A stretch of DNA of 22,954 nt from Stenotrophomonas sp. UBA7346 (lineage in GTDB: Bacteria > Pseudomonadota > Gammaproteobacteria > Xanthomonadales > Xanthomonadaceae): NCBI GenBank assembly GCA_002471015.1, contig DKPB01000025.1:10284-33237 (forward strand), in the 5' to 3' direction. The position numbers were made by a program, and so were the translations under genes. Within the stretch, counting starts at the first letter, position 1; each line of letters starts with the position of its first letter. Below are positions 1-8,490 of the stretch, one piece after another. The notes under the pieces were generated by a model, which saw only the letters and a program-made list of their open reading frames with translations, was not told the DNA's origin and did not search any database.

Positions 1-20
1 GCAGAAGCAGAAGCAGAAGC
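1..20. repeat. Hexanucleotide microsatellite (GCAGAA)n, cut by the window edge
   Basis: The first 20 bases are three and a third copies of GCAGAA. The same motif, read as TTCTGC on the other strand, recurs beside hairpin repeats near 9774-9786 and 17507-17519. The array probably continues to the left of the window. Confidence 0.8.
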
Positions 21-64
21 ACCCCTCCCTGGCCCTCCCCTTCGCCTTTGGCGAAAGGGAGGGG
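21..64 (+). repeat. Intergenic hairpin repeat (CCCCTCCC family), copy 1
   Basis: An ACCCCTCCC head is followed by a long stem: CCCTCCCCTTCGCC at 33-46 pairs with GGCGAAAGGGAGGG at 50-63, with one C-A mismatch and a TTT loop. The same architecture recurs at 9600-9642, 9695-9740, 12561-12606, 17333-17454, 17458-17506 and 22889-22930. It lies beyond the putA terminator, between genes. Function unknown. Confidence 0.75.
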
Positions 65-69
65 ATGAG

Positions 70-114
70 AGCCAAAAGCCAAAAGCCAAAAGCCAAAAGC
101 CAAAAGCCAAAAGC
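70..114. repeat. Heptanucleotide tandem repeat (AGCCAAA)x6
   Basis: There are six perfect head-to-tail copies of AGCCAAA at 70-111, followed by a partial AGC. The unit resembles the TTTGGC (GCCAAA) hexamer of the long array at 18535-18702, but the period is 7 rather than 6. No coding role is apparent. Confidence 0.85.
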
Positions 115-151
115 TTCTGGCCTCGCTGGTGAAGACCTTTTCTCCAGGCAA

Positions 152-179
152 AGAAAAACCCCGCTTGCGCGGGGCTTTT
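152..179 (-). terminator. Rho-independent terminator of putA
   Basis: CCCCGC at 159-164 pairs with GCGGGG at 169-174 around a TTGC loop. Read on the minus strand, the stem is followed by a TTTTT run. It lies about 25 bases past the putA stop codon. An A-run on one side and a T-run on the other would let it act in both directions. Confidence 0.85.
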
Positions 180-201
180 CTTGTTTACCACTTGCTGCGG
201 A

Positions 202-3200
202 TCAGTCGCCCAGGGTCAGCAGCGAGGCATTGCCGCCGGCAGCGGTGGTGTTCACTGTCACCGTCTTTTCGGTGGCAAAGCGCAGCAGGTAGTGCGGGCC
301 GCCGGCCTTGGGGCCGGTGCCGGACAGGCCTTGGCCGCCGAATGGCTGCACGCCGACCACCGCACCGATCTGGTTACGGTTGACGTAGACATTGCCGACG
401 TTGACGCGTGAAGCGATGCGATCAACGGTTTCATCGATGCGCGAGTGCACGCCCAGGGTCAGGCCGTAACCGGTGGCGTTGATCTGGTCGATCACCGCAT
501 CCAGCTGATCGGCCTTCCAGCGGATCACGTGCAGCACCGGCCCGAAGATTTCCTTGTGCAGCTGGTTCAGATCCTTCAGCTCATACGCACGCGGGGCGAA
601 GAAGGTGCCGTGCGCGGCGGCGTCGGACAGCGGTGCGGCGGCGATCAGGCGTGCTTCGGCGTCCATGCGCACGGCGTGGTCCTTGAGGATCTGCAGCGCG
701 TCGGCGTCGATGACTGGACCCACGTCGGTGGACAGTTCGCCCGGGTCGGCGACCTTCAGTTCGGCCATGGCACCGGCCAGCATGCCCATCACCTTGTCGG
801 CAATGTCGTCCTGCACGAACAGCACGCGCGCGGCCGAGCAGCGCTGGCCGGCGGAGGTGAAGGCCGAGCCGATGGCGTCCTTGACCAGCTGTTCCGGCAG
901 TGCCGAGGAGTCGGCGATGAAGGCGTTCTGGCCACCGGTCTCGGCGATCAGCACGCCGATGGCGGCGTCACGCGCGGCCATGGTGCGGTTGATCAGGCGG
1001 GCGGTTTCGGTGGAGCCGGTGAAGGCCACGCCGGCCACGCGCGGGTCAGCGGTCAGCGCCGCGCCCACCACCGAACCGGAGCCCGGCACGAACTGCACGA
1101 CGCCTTCCGGCACGCCGGCGTCCAGCAGCAGCTTCACGGCGTAGTAGCCGATCAGGTTGGTCTGCTCGGCCGGCTTGGCGATGACGCTGTTGCCGGCAGC
1201 CAAGGCAGCGGCCACCTGGCCGAGGAAGATCGCCAGCGGGAAGTTCCACGGGCTGATGCAGACGAACACACCGCGGCCGTGCAGCTGCAGCTCGTTGCTT
1301 TCGCCGGTGGGGCTGGGCAGCTTTTCGCCGGCGCCGAACTGGTCACGCGCCTGCTTGGCGTAGTAACGCAGGAAATCGACGGCTTCGCGCACTTCGGCGA
1401 CGCCGTCGGGCAGGCTCTTGCCGGCTTCCTTCACGCACAGCGCCATGAACTCGGCGATGCGGGCCTCCAACTGGTCGGCGGCGTGCTCGAGGATGGCGGC
1501 GCGGCTGGCGGCCGGGGTGCGGTTCCAGGCCGGCTGTGCGGCGACGGCATTGGCCAGCGCCTTCTGCACGGTGGCGGCATCGGCGGCCTGCCAGTGACCG
1601 ACGACCTGGCGGTTGTCGGCCGGGTTGGTCACCGGCTGGGTGGCGCCGGTGCTGTTGGCGCCCGGCACCAGCGGGGCGGCCTGCCAGGGCTTGACGGCGG
1701 CGTTGAGCTGCGCGGCCAGGGCGCGCAGTTCGTTGTCGTTGGCGAGGTTGATGCCCATGGAGTTGGTCCTGTCGTGGTTCTGGCTGCGCAGCAGGTCAAC
1801 CGGCAGCGGGATCTTGGGGTGCGCGATGTTGGATGGAGAGACGGAGGCGAACGAAGACACGGCTTCGACCGGATCGCGGATCAGGTCGTCGATGGACACG
1901 TCTTCATCGGTGATGCGGTTGACGAAGCTGGAGTTGGCACCGTTTTCCAGCAGGCGACGCACCAGGTAGGGCAGCAGGTCTTCGTGCGAGCCCACCGGTG
2001 CGTACACGCGGCAGGGCACGTTGAGGCGGTCGGCCGGGATCACTTCGGCATACAGGTCATCGCCCATGCCGTGCAGCTTCTGGTGCTCGTACACGCCGCC
2101 CTTGGCGATCTGCTTGATCGCCGCGATGGTGGCCGCGTTGTGGGTGGCGAACATCGGGTAGATCGCGTCGCTGTGGCCGAACAGGCGCTTGGCGCAGGCG
2201 ATGTAGGACACGTCGGTGTTCTGCTTGCGGGTGAACACCGGGTAGCCGGCCAGGCCTTCGATCTGCGCACGCTTGATTTCCGCGTCCCAGTACGCGCCCT
2301 TGACCAGGCGCACCTGCAGCTTGTGGCCGATGCGGCGGGCCAGGTCGGCGAGGTAATCAATCGTGTACGGGGTGCGCTTCTGGTAGGCCTGCACCACGAT
2401 GCCGAAACCTTCCCAGCCCTTCAGCGACGGATCGCTGACCACGCGCTCGATGATGTCCAGCGACAGTTCCAGGCGGTCGGTTTCCTCGGCGTCGACGGTG
2501 CAGCCGATGCCGTAGGACTTGGCCAGCTGCGCCAGTTCCAGCACGCCCGGCACCAGGTCCTTGAGCACGCGCTCGCGTTTGGCGTGTTCGTAGCGCGGGT
2601 ACAGCGCCGACAGCTTGATCGAGATGCCGTGCGAGGTGGTGACGTCGCCGTCGGCCTTGCCGCCACGGGCGATGTTGTCGCTGCCGATGGCATGGATGGC
2701 GCGACGGTAGTCTTCCAGGTAGCGCAGCGCGTCCTTCATGGTCAGCGCGCCTTCGCCGAGCATGTCGAAGGAGTAGCGGTAGTTGCTGTTGTCGCCCTTA
2801 TGCGAGCGCGCCAGCGCTTCGTCGATGGTGCGGCCCATGACGAACTGGTGGCCCATGATCTTCATCGCCTGGCGCACGGCCAGACGGATCACCGGCTCAC
2901 CGACGCGGCCGATCAGGCGCTTGAAGGCGCCGTGCACGTCGCGCTTGGTGGCATCGGCCAGATCAACCAGGTGGCCGGTCAGCATCAGGCCCCAGGTGGA
3001 GGCATTGACCAGCACAGAATCGGACTGGCCCATGTGGCGCTTCCAGTCGGCTTCGCCCAGCTTGTCGCGGATCAGCTTGTCGGCGGTTTCCTGGTCCGGA
3101 ATGCGCAGCAGGGCTTCGGCCACGCACATCAGCAGCACGCCTTCCTCGCTGCCCAGGTCGTACTGGCGCATGAAGGCTTCGATGGCGCCCTGGTTCTTGG

Positions 3201-3435
3201 CGCGTGCGCGCACACGGCGCACCAGGTCGGCGGCGGTGGCCTGTACCTGTGCCTGTTCGGCAGCCGGCAGGCGCGCCTGTTCCAGCAGCTCGCGCACATG
3301 GCTGGCTTCATCCTTCAACCAGGCATCAGTGATGGCCTGGCGCAGCGCGGGCGGTGCCGGCGGCAGCTCAGGGCTCAGCAGCGGCAGGCCCGCTGGGGGA
3401 TGTGAGGCGACATCAGGAGAAGGTGTTGCGTTCAT
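202..3435 (-). CDS. putA: Bifunctional proline dehydrogenase / L-glutamate gamma-semialdehyde dehydrogenase PutA
   Basis: PutA oxidises proline to pyrroline-5-carboxylate with FAD, passing electrons to membrane quinone, then oxidises the semialdehyde to glutamate with NAD+. From the ATG at 3435 the product has 1077 residues. The FAD barrel shows IKLSALYPRYE near 273-283, LVKGAYWDAEIK near 377-388, FATHNA near 429 and HGMGDDLY near 455. The dehydrogenase half shows GSTETAR near 807, catalytic Glu832 in AETGGQNA, catalytic Cys866 in SAGQRCSA, and PFGGQGLSGTG near 1031. There is no N-terminal ribbon-helix-helix domain, so unlike the E. coli enzyme it cannot repress its own gene; another regulator is expected. 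A GTG at 3447 would add four residues, and neither start has a clear ribosome site. It stands alone, diverging from the cytochrome oxidase genes, with its own terminator. Confidence 0.96.
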   Translation of the reverse strand: MNATPSPDVASHPPAGLPLLSPELPPAPPALRQAITDAWLKDEASHVRELLEQARLPAAEQAQVQATAADLVRRVRARAKNQGAIEAFMRQYDLGSEEGVLLMCVAEALLRIPDQETADKLIRDKLGEADWKRHMGQSDSVLVNASTWGLMLTGHLVDLADATKRDVHGAFKRLIGRVGEPVIRLAVRQAMKIMGHQFVMGRTIDEALARSHKGDNSNYRYSFDMLGEGALTMKDALRYLEDYRRAIHAIGSDNIARGGKADGDVTTSHGISIKLSALYPRYEHAKRERVLKDLVPGVLELAQLAKSYGIGCTVDAEETDRLELSLDIIERVVSDPSLKGWEGFGIVVQAYQKRTPYTIDYLADLARRIGHKLQVRLVKGAYWDAEIKRAQIEGLAGYPVFTRKQNTDVSYIACAKRLFGHSDAIYPMFATHNAATIAAIKQIAKGGVYEHQKLHGMGDDLYAEVIPADRLNVPCRVYAPVGSHEDLLPYLVRRLLENGANSSFVNRITDEDVSIDDLIRDPVEAVSSFASVSPSNIAHPKIPLPVDLLRSQNHDRTNSMGINLANDNELRALAAQLNAAVKPWQAAPLVPGANSTGATQPVTNPADNRQVVGHWQAADAATVQKALANAVAAQPAWNRTPAASRAAILEHAADQLEARIAEFMALCVKEAGKSLPDGVAEVREAVDFLRYYAKQARDQFGAGEKLPSPTGESNELQLHGRGVFVCISPWNFPLAIFLGQVAAALAAGNSVIAKPAEQTNLIGYYAVKLLLDAGVPEGVVQFVPGSGSVVGAALTADPRVAGVAFTGSTETARLINRTMAARDAAIGVLIAETGGQNAFIADSSALPEQLVKDAIGSAFTSAGQRCSAARVLFVQDDIADKVMGMLAGAMAELKVADPGELSTDVGPVIDADALQILKDHAVRMDAEARLIAAAPLSDAAAHGTFFAPRAYELKDLNQLHKEIFGPVLHVIRWKADQLDAVIDQINATGYGLTLGVHSRIDETVDRIASRVNVGNVYVNRNQIGAVVGVQPFGGQGLSGTGPKAGGPHYLLRFATEKTVTVNTTAAGGNASLLTLGD

Positions 3436-3563
3436 GCGCTCGGCCACAGTTGGATTCGGCCATTTTAATCCGCGGCGGCGGATTTCCTAGTCCCTTTTGT
3501 CATCATTTGAAGCGGCGAAAGCCTTGCGGGGCGGGCGCTTTTGCAATTTCTGCGGCGAACAGG

Positions 3564-3596
3564 TTTATTGTGCCGATTCCGTCATTTAATGTGCCG
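3564..3596 (-). promoter_or_regulatory. Paired 12-bp direct repeats upstream of putA, candidate operator
   Basis: TTTATTGTGCCG at 3564-3575 and TTTAATGTGCCG at 3585-3596 differ at one base and start 21 bp apart, about two helical turns. They sit some 130-160 bases upstream of putA, in the space shared with the divergent oxidase genes. Repeats in helical phase are typical of Lrp/AsnC-type regulators, which control putA in several proteobacteria that lack the PutA DNA-binding domain. Assigning them to putA is inference. Confidence 0.35.
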
Positions 3597-3726
3597 AGGT
3601 TGGGCGATATCCGGGCAATTCTGGTGTGCACCGCAGCATTGATGACGATGATGAATGGAAGCTTGCCGGCCGCCATCAGGCAGGGCTACCATCGAACTCG
3701 ATTTCCGCGGTATGGACGCGGCTGCG

Positions 3727-4200
3727 ATGATCCAGGTGCTTCGGCAAGATTCCGATGGCTCAGGGACGCAGTTGTTACTGCACCCCCCACGGGCACTGAG
3801 TGCTCGGCAGTTCGTCCAGTTGTTTGCGGCGTTGGCAGGGTTGATGGCGTTCTCGGCAGGCTTGGGTTGGTTGTCCGGAAACGTATTGGCACCTGTCTTC
3901 GCGTTGTTGCATGGCTTCCTGGTAGCCATTGCCCTGCGTGCATGTTGGCGCAGCAGCAATCGCCGGGAAGAGATCCGGGTAGGACCGGACTGCGTGGAAG
4001 TGATTCCCGCAGCCGGAGTTTCGCCGGTGTTCCGCGCACACCCTTATTGGGTGCGGGTGGTCGCCGGGAAGGAACGGGTCCTGCTGGTTTCCAGCGGCAA
4101 GCGGGTCGAAGTGGGGAGTTTCCTCGCGCCCGCCGAACGTCGGGAACTTGCGGTGACACTTGAAGGCTTGCTCGCAGCCAGCAATGGCTGCAACCGATGA
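3727..4200 (+). CDS. DUF2244 family integral membrane protein
   Basis: From the ATG at 3727 the product has 157 residues; in-frame ATGs at 3712 and 3655 would add 5 or 24. I prefer 3727 because it gives the usual DUF2244 layout: a short polar start, HPPRALSARQF near 19-29, and two membrane helices near 31-49 and 53-71. A soluble tail follows with VFRAHPYWVRV near 101 and GSFLAPAERREL near 130. DUF2244 has no settled biochemical role. The gene ends 17 bases before ctaC in the same direction, so it is probably the first gene of the oxidase operon, and I infer a part in oxidase assembly or stability. Upstream ribosome sites are weak and I found no convincing promoter in 3597-3711. Confidence 0.8.
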   Translation: MIQVLRQDSDGSGTQLLLHPPRALSARQFVQLFAALAGLMAFSAGLGWLSGNVLAPVFALLHGFLVAIALRACWRSSNRREEIRVGPDCVEVIPAAGVSPVFRAHPYWVRVVAGKERVLLVSSGKRVEVGSFLAPAERRELAVTLEGLLAASNGCNR

Positions 4201-4217
4201 CGTCAAGGGTCTAGGCA

Positions 4218-5150
4218 ATGAAGCAATGCAGCGGGTGGGGCGCGAAGTTGAAACACGGTTTGGCAGCGGCAGCGATGATGCTGTCGGCGCAGGCAGCATG
4301 GGCGCAGTCGGCCGATCCAAAGGAATGGCAGCTCAACATGGGCAAGGGCGTCACCCATACCTCGCGTATGGCGTGGGACGCGCACATGGTGGCCTTGTGG
4401 GTGTGTACGGTGATCGGCGTGCTGGTGTTTGGCGCCATGGCCTACGCCATCTTCAAGTTCCGCAAATCCAAGGGTGCGGTGGCGGCGCAGTTCGCCCACA
4501 ACACCAAGGCCGAAGTGATCTGGACCGTCATCCCGATCATCATCCTGGTGGTGATGGCCTGGCCGGCCACGGCCAAGCTGATTGCCATGTACGACACCCG
4601 CGACTCCGAGATGACGGTGAAGATCACCGGCTATCAGTGGATGTGGAAGTACGAGTACGTTGGCGAGGATGTGGCTTTCACCAGCCGCCTTGACCGCAAG
4701 TCCGACCAGATCCGCCAGGACGGCAGCGTGCCGACCATGGCCACCGATCCGCACTACCTGCTGGATGTGGACAACCCGCTGGTGCTGCCGGTGGATACCA
4801 AGGTCCGCTTCGTGATCACGTCCGATGACGTGATCCACGCCTGGTGGGTGCCGGCGCTGGGCTGGAAGCAGGACGCGGTGCCGGGCTTCATCAACGAGCG
4901 CTGGACCAATATCGAGACCGCAGGCGTCTACCGCGGCCAATGCGCCGAGCTGTGCGGCAAGGACCACGGCTTCATGCCGATCGTGGTCAAGGCCGTGTCC
5001 AAGGACGAGTTCAAGTCCTGGCTGGCCTCGCGCAAGCCGGCCGCCGCCGAGGCAGCGCCGGCACCGGCCGCGGAAAGCGCGCCTGCCGCAAGCCCTGAAG
5101 CACCGCAACCGGAAGCCACGCCCGCCGCACCTGCAGCGACTGGCGCCTGA
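4218..5150 (+). CDS. ctaC: Cytochrome c oxidase subunit II (CuA subunit)
   Basis: This subunit takes electrons from cytochrome c at the binuclear CuA centre and passes them to heme a in subunit I. The 310-residue product has a signal peptide ending at AWA-QS (residue 29) and two membrane helices near 55-80 and 100-122. The periplasmic cupredoxin domain has QWMWKYEY near 140. CuA ligands are visible: His207 in VIHAWW, then Cys242, Glu244, Cys246, His250 and Met253 in GQCAELCGKDHGFM. Residues 271-310 form an Ala/Pro/Glu-rich tail beyond the usual domain; no cytochrome c domain is fused. An AAGGG site at 4205-4209 supports the start. The ctaD gene follows after 62 bases. Confidence 0.96.
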   Translation: MKQCSGWGAKLKHGLAAAAMMLSAQAAWAQSADPKEWQLNMGKGVTHTSRMAWDAHMVALWVCTVIGVLVFGAMAYAIFKFRKSKGAVAAQFAHNTKAEVIWTVIPIIILVVMAWPATAKLIAMYDTRDSEMTVKITGYQWMWKYEYVGEDVAFTSRLDRKSDQIRQDGSVPTMATDPHYLLDVDNPLVLPVDTKVRFVITSDDVIHAWWVPALGWKQDAVPGFINERWTNIETAGVYRGQCAELCGKDHGFMPIVVKAVSKDEFKSWLASRKPAAAEAAPAPAAESAPAASPEAPQPEATPAAPAATGA

Positions 5151-5212
5151 TACCACTGCGTGCCGGTATTGCCGGCGCGATGCCTGAAAACGGATAAAGA
5201 GGTGTAGTTGCA

Positions 5213-6823
5213 ATGGCGAATACCGCAGTGGACCACTCCGATCACCACGGTCATCAGCAGGGCTTCTTCGAGCGTTGGTTCTTCTCCACCAACCACAAGG
5301 ACATCGGTACGCTGTACCTGCTCTTCAGCTTCACCATGTTCATCATCGGTGCGGCGATGAGCGTGGTGATCCGCCTGGAGCTGGCGCAACCCGGCCTGCA
5401 GTACGTCAAGCCGGAGTTCTTCAACCAGATGACCACCGTGCATGCCCTGGTGATGATCTTCGGTGGGGTGATGCCGGCCTTCGTCGGCCTGGCCAACTGG
5501 ATGATCCCGTTGCAGATCGGCGCGCCGGACATGGCCTTGCCGCGCATGAACAACTGGTCGTTCTGGCTGCTGCCGGTGGCCTTCAGCATGCTGCTGCTGA
5601 CCCTGTTCCTGCCCGGCGGTGCACCGGCCGGTGGCTGGACCATGTACCCGCCGCTGTCGCTGCAGGGTGGCTACAACGTCGCCTTCAGCGTGTTCGCCAT
5701 CCACGTGGCCGGCGTCAGCTCGATCATGGGCGCGATCAACATCATCGCCACCGTGCTCAACATGCGTGCGCCGGGCATCGACCTGCTGAAAATGCCGATC
5801 TTCTGCTGGACCTGGCTGATCACCGCCTTCCTGCTGATCGCGGTGATGCCGGTGCTGGCCGGTGCGGTGACCATGCTGCTGACCGACAAGTTCTTCGGCA
5901 CCAGCTTCTTCAACGCGGCCGGTGGCGGTGACCCGGTGATGTACCAGCACATCTTCTGGTTCTTCGGGCACCCCGAGGTCTACATCATGATCCTGCCGGC
6001 GTTCGGCGTGGTCAGCGAGATCCTGCCGACCTTCAGCCGCAAGCCGCTGTTCGGTTACCAGGCCATGGTCTACGCCACCGCCGCGATCGCCTTCCTGTCG
6101 TTCATCGTGTGGGCCCACCACATGTTCACGGTGGGCATGCCGCTGGGTGGCGAGATCTACTTCATGTTCGCCACCATGCTGATCTCCATCCCCACCGGGG
6201 TGAAGGTGTTCAACTGGGTCAGCACCATGTGGGAGGGCTCGCTGACGTTTGAAACGCCGATGCTGTTCTCCATCGCCTTCGTCATCCTGTTCACCATCGG
6301 CGGCTTCTCCGGCCTGATGCTGGCCATCGTGCCGGCCGACTACCAGTACCACGACACCTACTTCGTGGTGGCGCACTTCCACTACGTGCTGGTGACCGGT
6401 GCGGTATTGGCGCTGATTGCCGCGGTGTATTACTGGTGGCCGAAGTGGACCGGCCGCATGTACAACGAGTTCTGGGGCAAGTTTCATTTCTGGTGGACGA
6501 TGGTATTCGTCAACCTGCTGTTCTTCCCGCAGCACTTCCTTGGCTTGGCCGGCATGCCGCGGCGCATTCCCGACTACAACCCGGTGTTTGCAGACTGGAA
6601 CCTGGTCAGCTCGATTGGTGCGTTCGGCATGTTCGCTACCCCGTTCATGATGGCGGCGATCCTGCTGGCCTCGCTGCGCAACGGCAAGCGTGCCGAAGCG
6701 CGCGCCTGGGAAAGCGCCAAGGGCCTGGAATGGACTGTGCCTTCGCCGGCACCGGCACATACCTTCACCGTGCCTCCGGTGGTCAAGCCGGGTGATCTGG
6801 CGCATGACGACGTCACCCATTGA
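5213..6823 (+). CDS. ctaD: Cytochrome c oxidase subunit I (heme a, heme a3-CuB)
   Basis: This is the catalytic, proton-pumping subunit of the aa3-type heme-copper oxidase, 536 residues with about 12 membrane helices. Heme a ligands are His77 (TTVHALVM) and His390; the heme a3 ligand is His388, both in VVAHFHYVL. CuB ligands are His253 in WFFGHPEVY and the pair His302-His303. The redox-active tyrosine is Tyr257. Proton-path residues are present: Asp106 in GAPDMALPR, Glu255 in HPEVY (D path) and Lys331 in IPTGVKVF (K path), so this is an A-type oxidase. AAAGAGG at 5196-5202 is a good ribosome site for the ATG at 5213. The next gene's ribosome site overlaps the ctaD stop codon, suggesting coupled translation. 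Confidence 0.98.
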   Translation: MANTAVDHSDHHGHQQGFFERWFFSTNHKDIGTLYLLFSFTMFIIGAAMSVVIRLELAQPGLQYVKPEFFNQMTTVHALVMIFGGVMPAFVGLANWMIPLQIGAPDMALPRMNNWSFWLLPVAFSMLLLTLFLPGGAPAGGWTMYPPLSLQGGYNVAFSVFAIHVAGVSSIMGAINIIATVLNMRAPGIDLLKMPIFCWTWLITAFLLIAVMPVLAGAVTMLLTDKFFGTSFFNAAGGGDPVMYQHIFWFFGHPEVYIMILPAFGVVSEILPTFSRKPLFGYQAMVYATAAIAFLSFIVWAHHMFTVGMPLGGEIYFMFATMLISIPTGVKVFNWVSTMWEGSLTFETPMLFSIAFVILFTIGGFSGLMLAIVPADYQYHDTYFVVAHFHYVLVTGAVLALIAAVYYWWPKWTGRMYNEFWGKFHFWWTMVFVNLLFFPQHFLGLAGMPRRIPDYNPVFADWNLVSSIGAFGMFATPFMMAAILLASLRNGKRAEARAWESAKGLEWTVPSPAPAHTFTVPPVVKPGDLAHDDVTH

Positions 6824-6834
6824 GGAGGCCCGCG

Positions 6835-6972
6835 ATGAGCAGCACCGAGCAATGGCAGGCTGAGGAACTGGAACTGCGCAAGCGCCGTTCGCGGCGCACC
6901 GCACTGGTGGTGGGGCTGATCGCGTTGGCGGTGTATGTCGGCTTCATCCTGTCCGGGGTATTGGCAAGTTGA
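6835..6972 (+). CDS. Small single-span membrane protein, likely cytochrome oxidase small assembly protein
   Basis: This 45-residue frame starts at the ATG at 6835 and has the strongest ribosome site in the region: AGGAGG at 6823-6828, overlapping the ctaD stop codon. The N-terminal half is charged (STEQWQAEELELRKRRSRR) and is followed by one membrane helix near 23-44. Its TGA stop at 6970-6972 overlaps the TTG start of ctaG. Tiny one-helix proteins lie at this position, between ctaD and ctaG, in many beta- and gammaproteobacterial oxidase operons and are annotated as small assembly proteins. The reading frame, ribosome site and helix are seen directly; the assembly role is inferred from position. 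It is short enough to be missed by automatic annotation. Confidence 0.82.
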   Translation: MSSTEQWQAEELELRKRRSRRTALVVGLIALAVYVGFILSGVLAS

Positions 6973-7559
6973 CCACGCCGGCGCCCACCCCCAACCGCAA
7001 TGCCGGCCTTGGCCGATTGATTGGCGTTGCCCTGGCGGTGTTCGTACTGACGTTCTCGTTGGTACCGCTGTACCGCATCGCCTGCGAAAAAGTGTTCGGC
7101 GTGCGGCTGGAGCGTGGTGCCACCACCCAGCAGGCGCATGCGGCGGCCGGCAACAGCAAGCGCACGGTGCGGGTGGAGTTCGATGGCGGTGTCAATTCCA
7201 AGCTGCCTTGGGCCTTCCATCCGGAAAAGTTGACGATGGATGTGGTGCCGGGCGAGTTGAACGAAGCCCTGTACTACGCCCGCAACGACAGCGACCGCGC
7301 GCTGGTGGGCAGCGCGGTGCCATCGGTGGCGCCGGCACGTGCCTCGGGTTATTTCAACAAGACCGAATGTTTCTGCTTCACCGCGCAGACCCTGCAGGCC
7401 GGCGAGAAGCGTGACATGCCGGTACGTTTCATCGTCGACCCGGACCTGCCGGCCGACGTCAACACGATCACCTTGTCCTACACCTTCTACAAGAATGATG
7501 CGCTGACCGAGCAGCTGGCCCCGGCAACCGCCGCGGCCGCTGCGCACGCAGCCCCCTGA
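6969..7559 (+). CDS. ctaG: Cytochrome c oxidase assembly protein CtaG/Cox11 (CuB copper delivery)
   Basis: Cox11/CtaG carries copper to the CuB site of subunit I. The 196-residue product has a short cytoplasmic start, one membrane helix near 15-36, the conserved Cys39 just after it (YRIACEK), and a periplasmic immunoglobulin-like domain. The copper-binding pair is Cys134/Cys136 in KTECFCF, followed by the family block EKRDMPVRFIVDPDLP near 146-161. The only plausible start is TTG at 6969, which overlaps the stop of the preceding small gene (TTGA), so translation is probably coupled. An Ala-rich tail closes the protein. The ctaE gene follows after 22 bases. Confidence 0.94.
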   Translation: MTTPAPTPNRNAGLGRLIGVALAVFVLTFSLVPLYRIACEKVFGVRLERGATTQQAHAAAGNSKRTVRVEFDGGVNSKLPWAFHPEKLTMDVVPGELNEALYYARNDSDRALVGSAVPSVAPARASGYFNKTECFCFTAQTLQAGEKRDMPVRFIVDPDLPADVNTITLSYTFYKNDALTEQLAPATAAAAAHAAP

Positions 7560-7581
7560 TCACGGACCCGGAAGCAACGCC

Positions 7582-8457
7582 ATGGCCCATAACACCCCTG
7601 ATGCCAACGTCTACTTCGTGCCAAGCAGCAGCAAATGGCCGTTTGTGGGATCGATCGCGATGCTGGTGATGATGGTGGGGGTGGCCAGCTGGCTCAACGA
7701 CGCCAGCTGGGGCCGCTGGACCTTCTTTGCCGGCGTGGCGATGCTGGTGTTCACCTTGTTCCTGTGGTTCGGCGACGTGATCCGTGAATCGGTCGGCGGC
7801 AACTACAACCGCCAGGTGGACGGCTCGTTCCGGATGGGGATGATCTGGTTCATCTTCTCCGAGGTGATGTTCTTCGCCGCCTTCTTCGGCGCGCTGTTCT
7901 ACACCCGCAACATGGGCCTGCCCTGGCTTGGTGGTGAAGGCCATGGCGTGCTGACCAACGAGTACCTGTGGGATGGCTATTCCGCCGCCTGGCCGACCAA
8001 TGGCCCGGCCGATATCGGTGGCGCCTTCCAGACCATCCCGGCCTGGGGCCTGCCGCTGATCAATACGCTGATCCTGCTGACCTCCGGCGTCACCCTGACC
8101 ATCGCCCACCACGCACTGAAAGCCGGCAACCGCAAGCAGCTGCTGATCTGGCTGGGGGCGACGGTGGTGCTGGGCTGCGTGTTCCTGTTCTTCCAGGCCG
8201 AGGAATACATCCACGCCTACAAGGAGTTGAACCTGACCCTCGGCTCGGGCATCTACGGCTCAACGTTCTTCATGCTGACCGGCTTCCACGGCGCGCACGT
8301 GCTGCTGGGCACGATCATGCTGACGGTGATGTGGTTCCGCGCCGCCAAGGGGCACTTCACCCGCGACAACCACTTCGGCTTCGAGGCCGCAGCGTGGTAC
8401 TGGCACTTCGTCGACGTGGTGTGGCTGATGCTGTTCCTGTTCGTGTATGTGCTTTGA
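7582..8457 (+). CDS. ctaE: Cytochrome c oxidase subunit III
   Basis: Subunit III carries no redox metal; it stabilises subunit I and supports proton uptake. The 291-residue product has about seven membrane helices. The conserved membrane carboxylate is Glu94 in FIFSEVMFF. Family blocks include the AEEYIHAY segment, GSTFFMLTGFHGAHVLLGT, and the WYWHFVDVVWLMLF ending. A hydrophilic insert between helices (GGEGHGVLTNEYLWDGY, near 125-145) makes it slightly longer than the mitochondrial form. GGAAG at 7570-7574 precedes the ATG at 7582. It is the last gene of the uninterrupted ctaC-ctaE run; the next gene is on the other strand. Confidence 0.97.
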   Translation: MAHNTPDANVYFVPSSSKWPFVGSIAMLVMMVGVASWLNDASWGRWTFFAGVAMLVFTLFLWFGDVIRESVGGNYNRQVDGSFRMGMIWFIFSEVMFFAAFFGALFYTRNMGLPWLGGEGHGVLTNEYLWDGYSAAWPTNGPADIGGAFQTIPAWGLPLINTLILLTSGVTLTIAHHALKAGNRKQLLIWLGATVVLGCVFLFFQAEEYIHAYKELNLTLGSGIYGSTFFMLTGFHGAHVLLGTIMLTVMWFRAAKGHFTRDNHFGFEAAAWYWHFVDVVWLMLFLFVYVL

Positions 8458-8490
8458 TCAGGGAATCGAAAACAGGGACGGGGGAATAGG

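Noticed and set aside
445..3405. 986-codon open frame on the plus strand opposite putA
   Set aside because: It is antisense to a complete, motif-rich PutA. Its His/Gln/Gly/Val-rich composition is what the reverse strand of GC-rich coding DNA gives. No domains or ribosome site support it.
4928..6904. 658-codon open frame on the minus strand opposite ctaC/ctaD
   Set aside because: It is a shadow of the oxidase genes, with His/Gln/Arg-rich low-information protein and no membrane or domain pattern.
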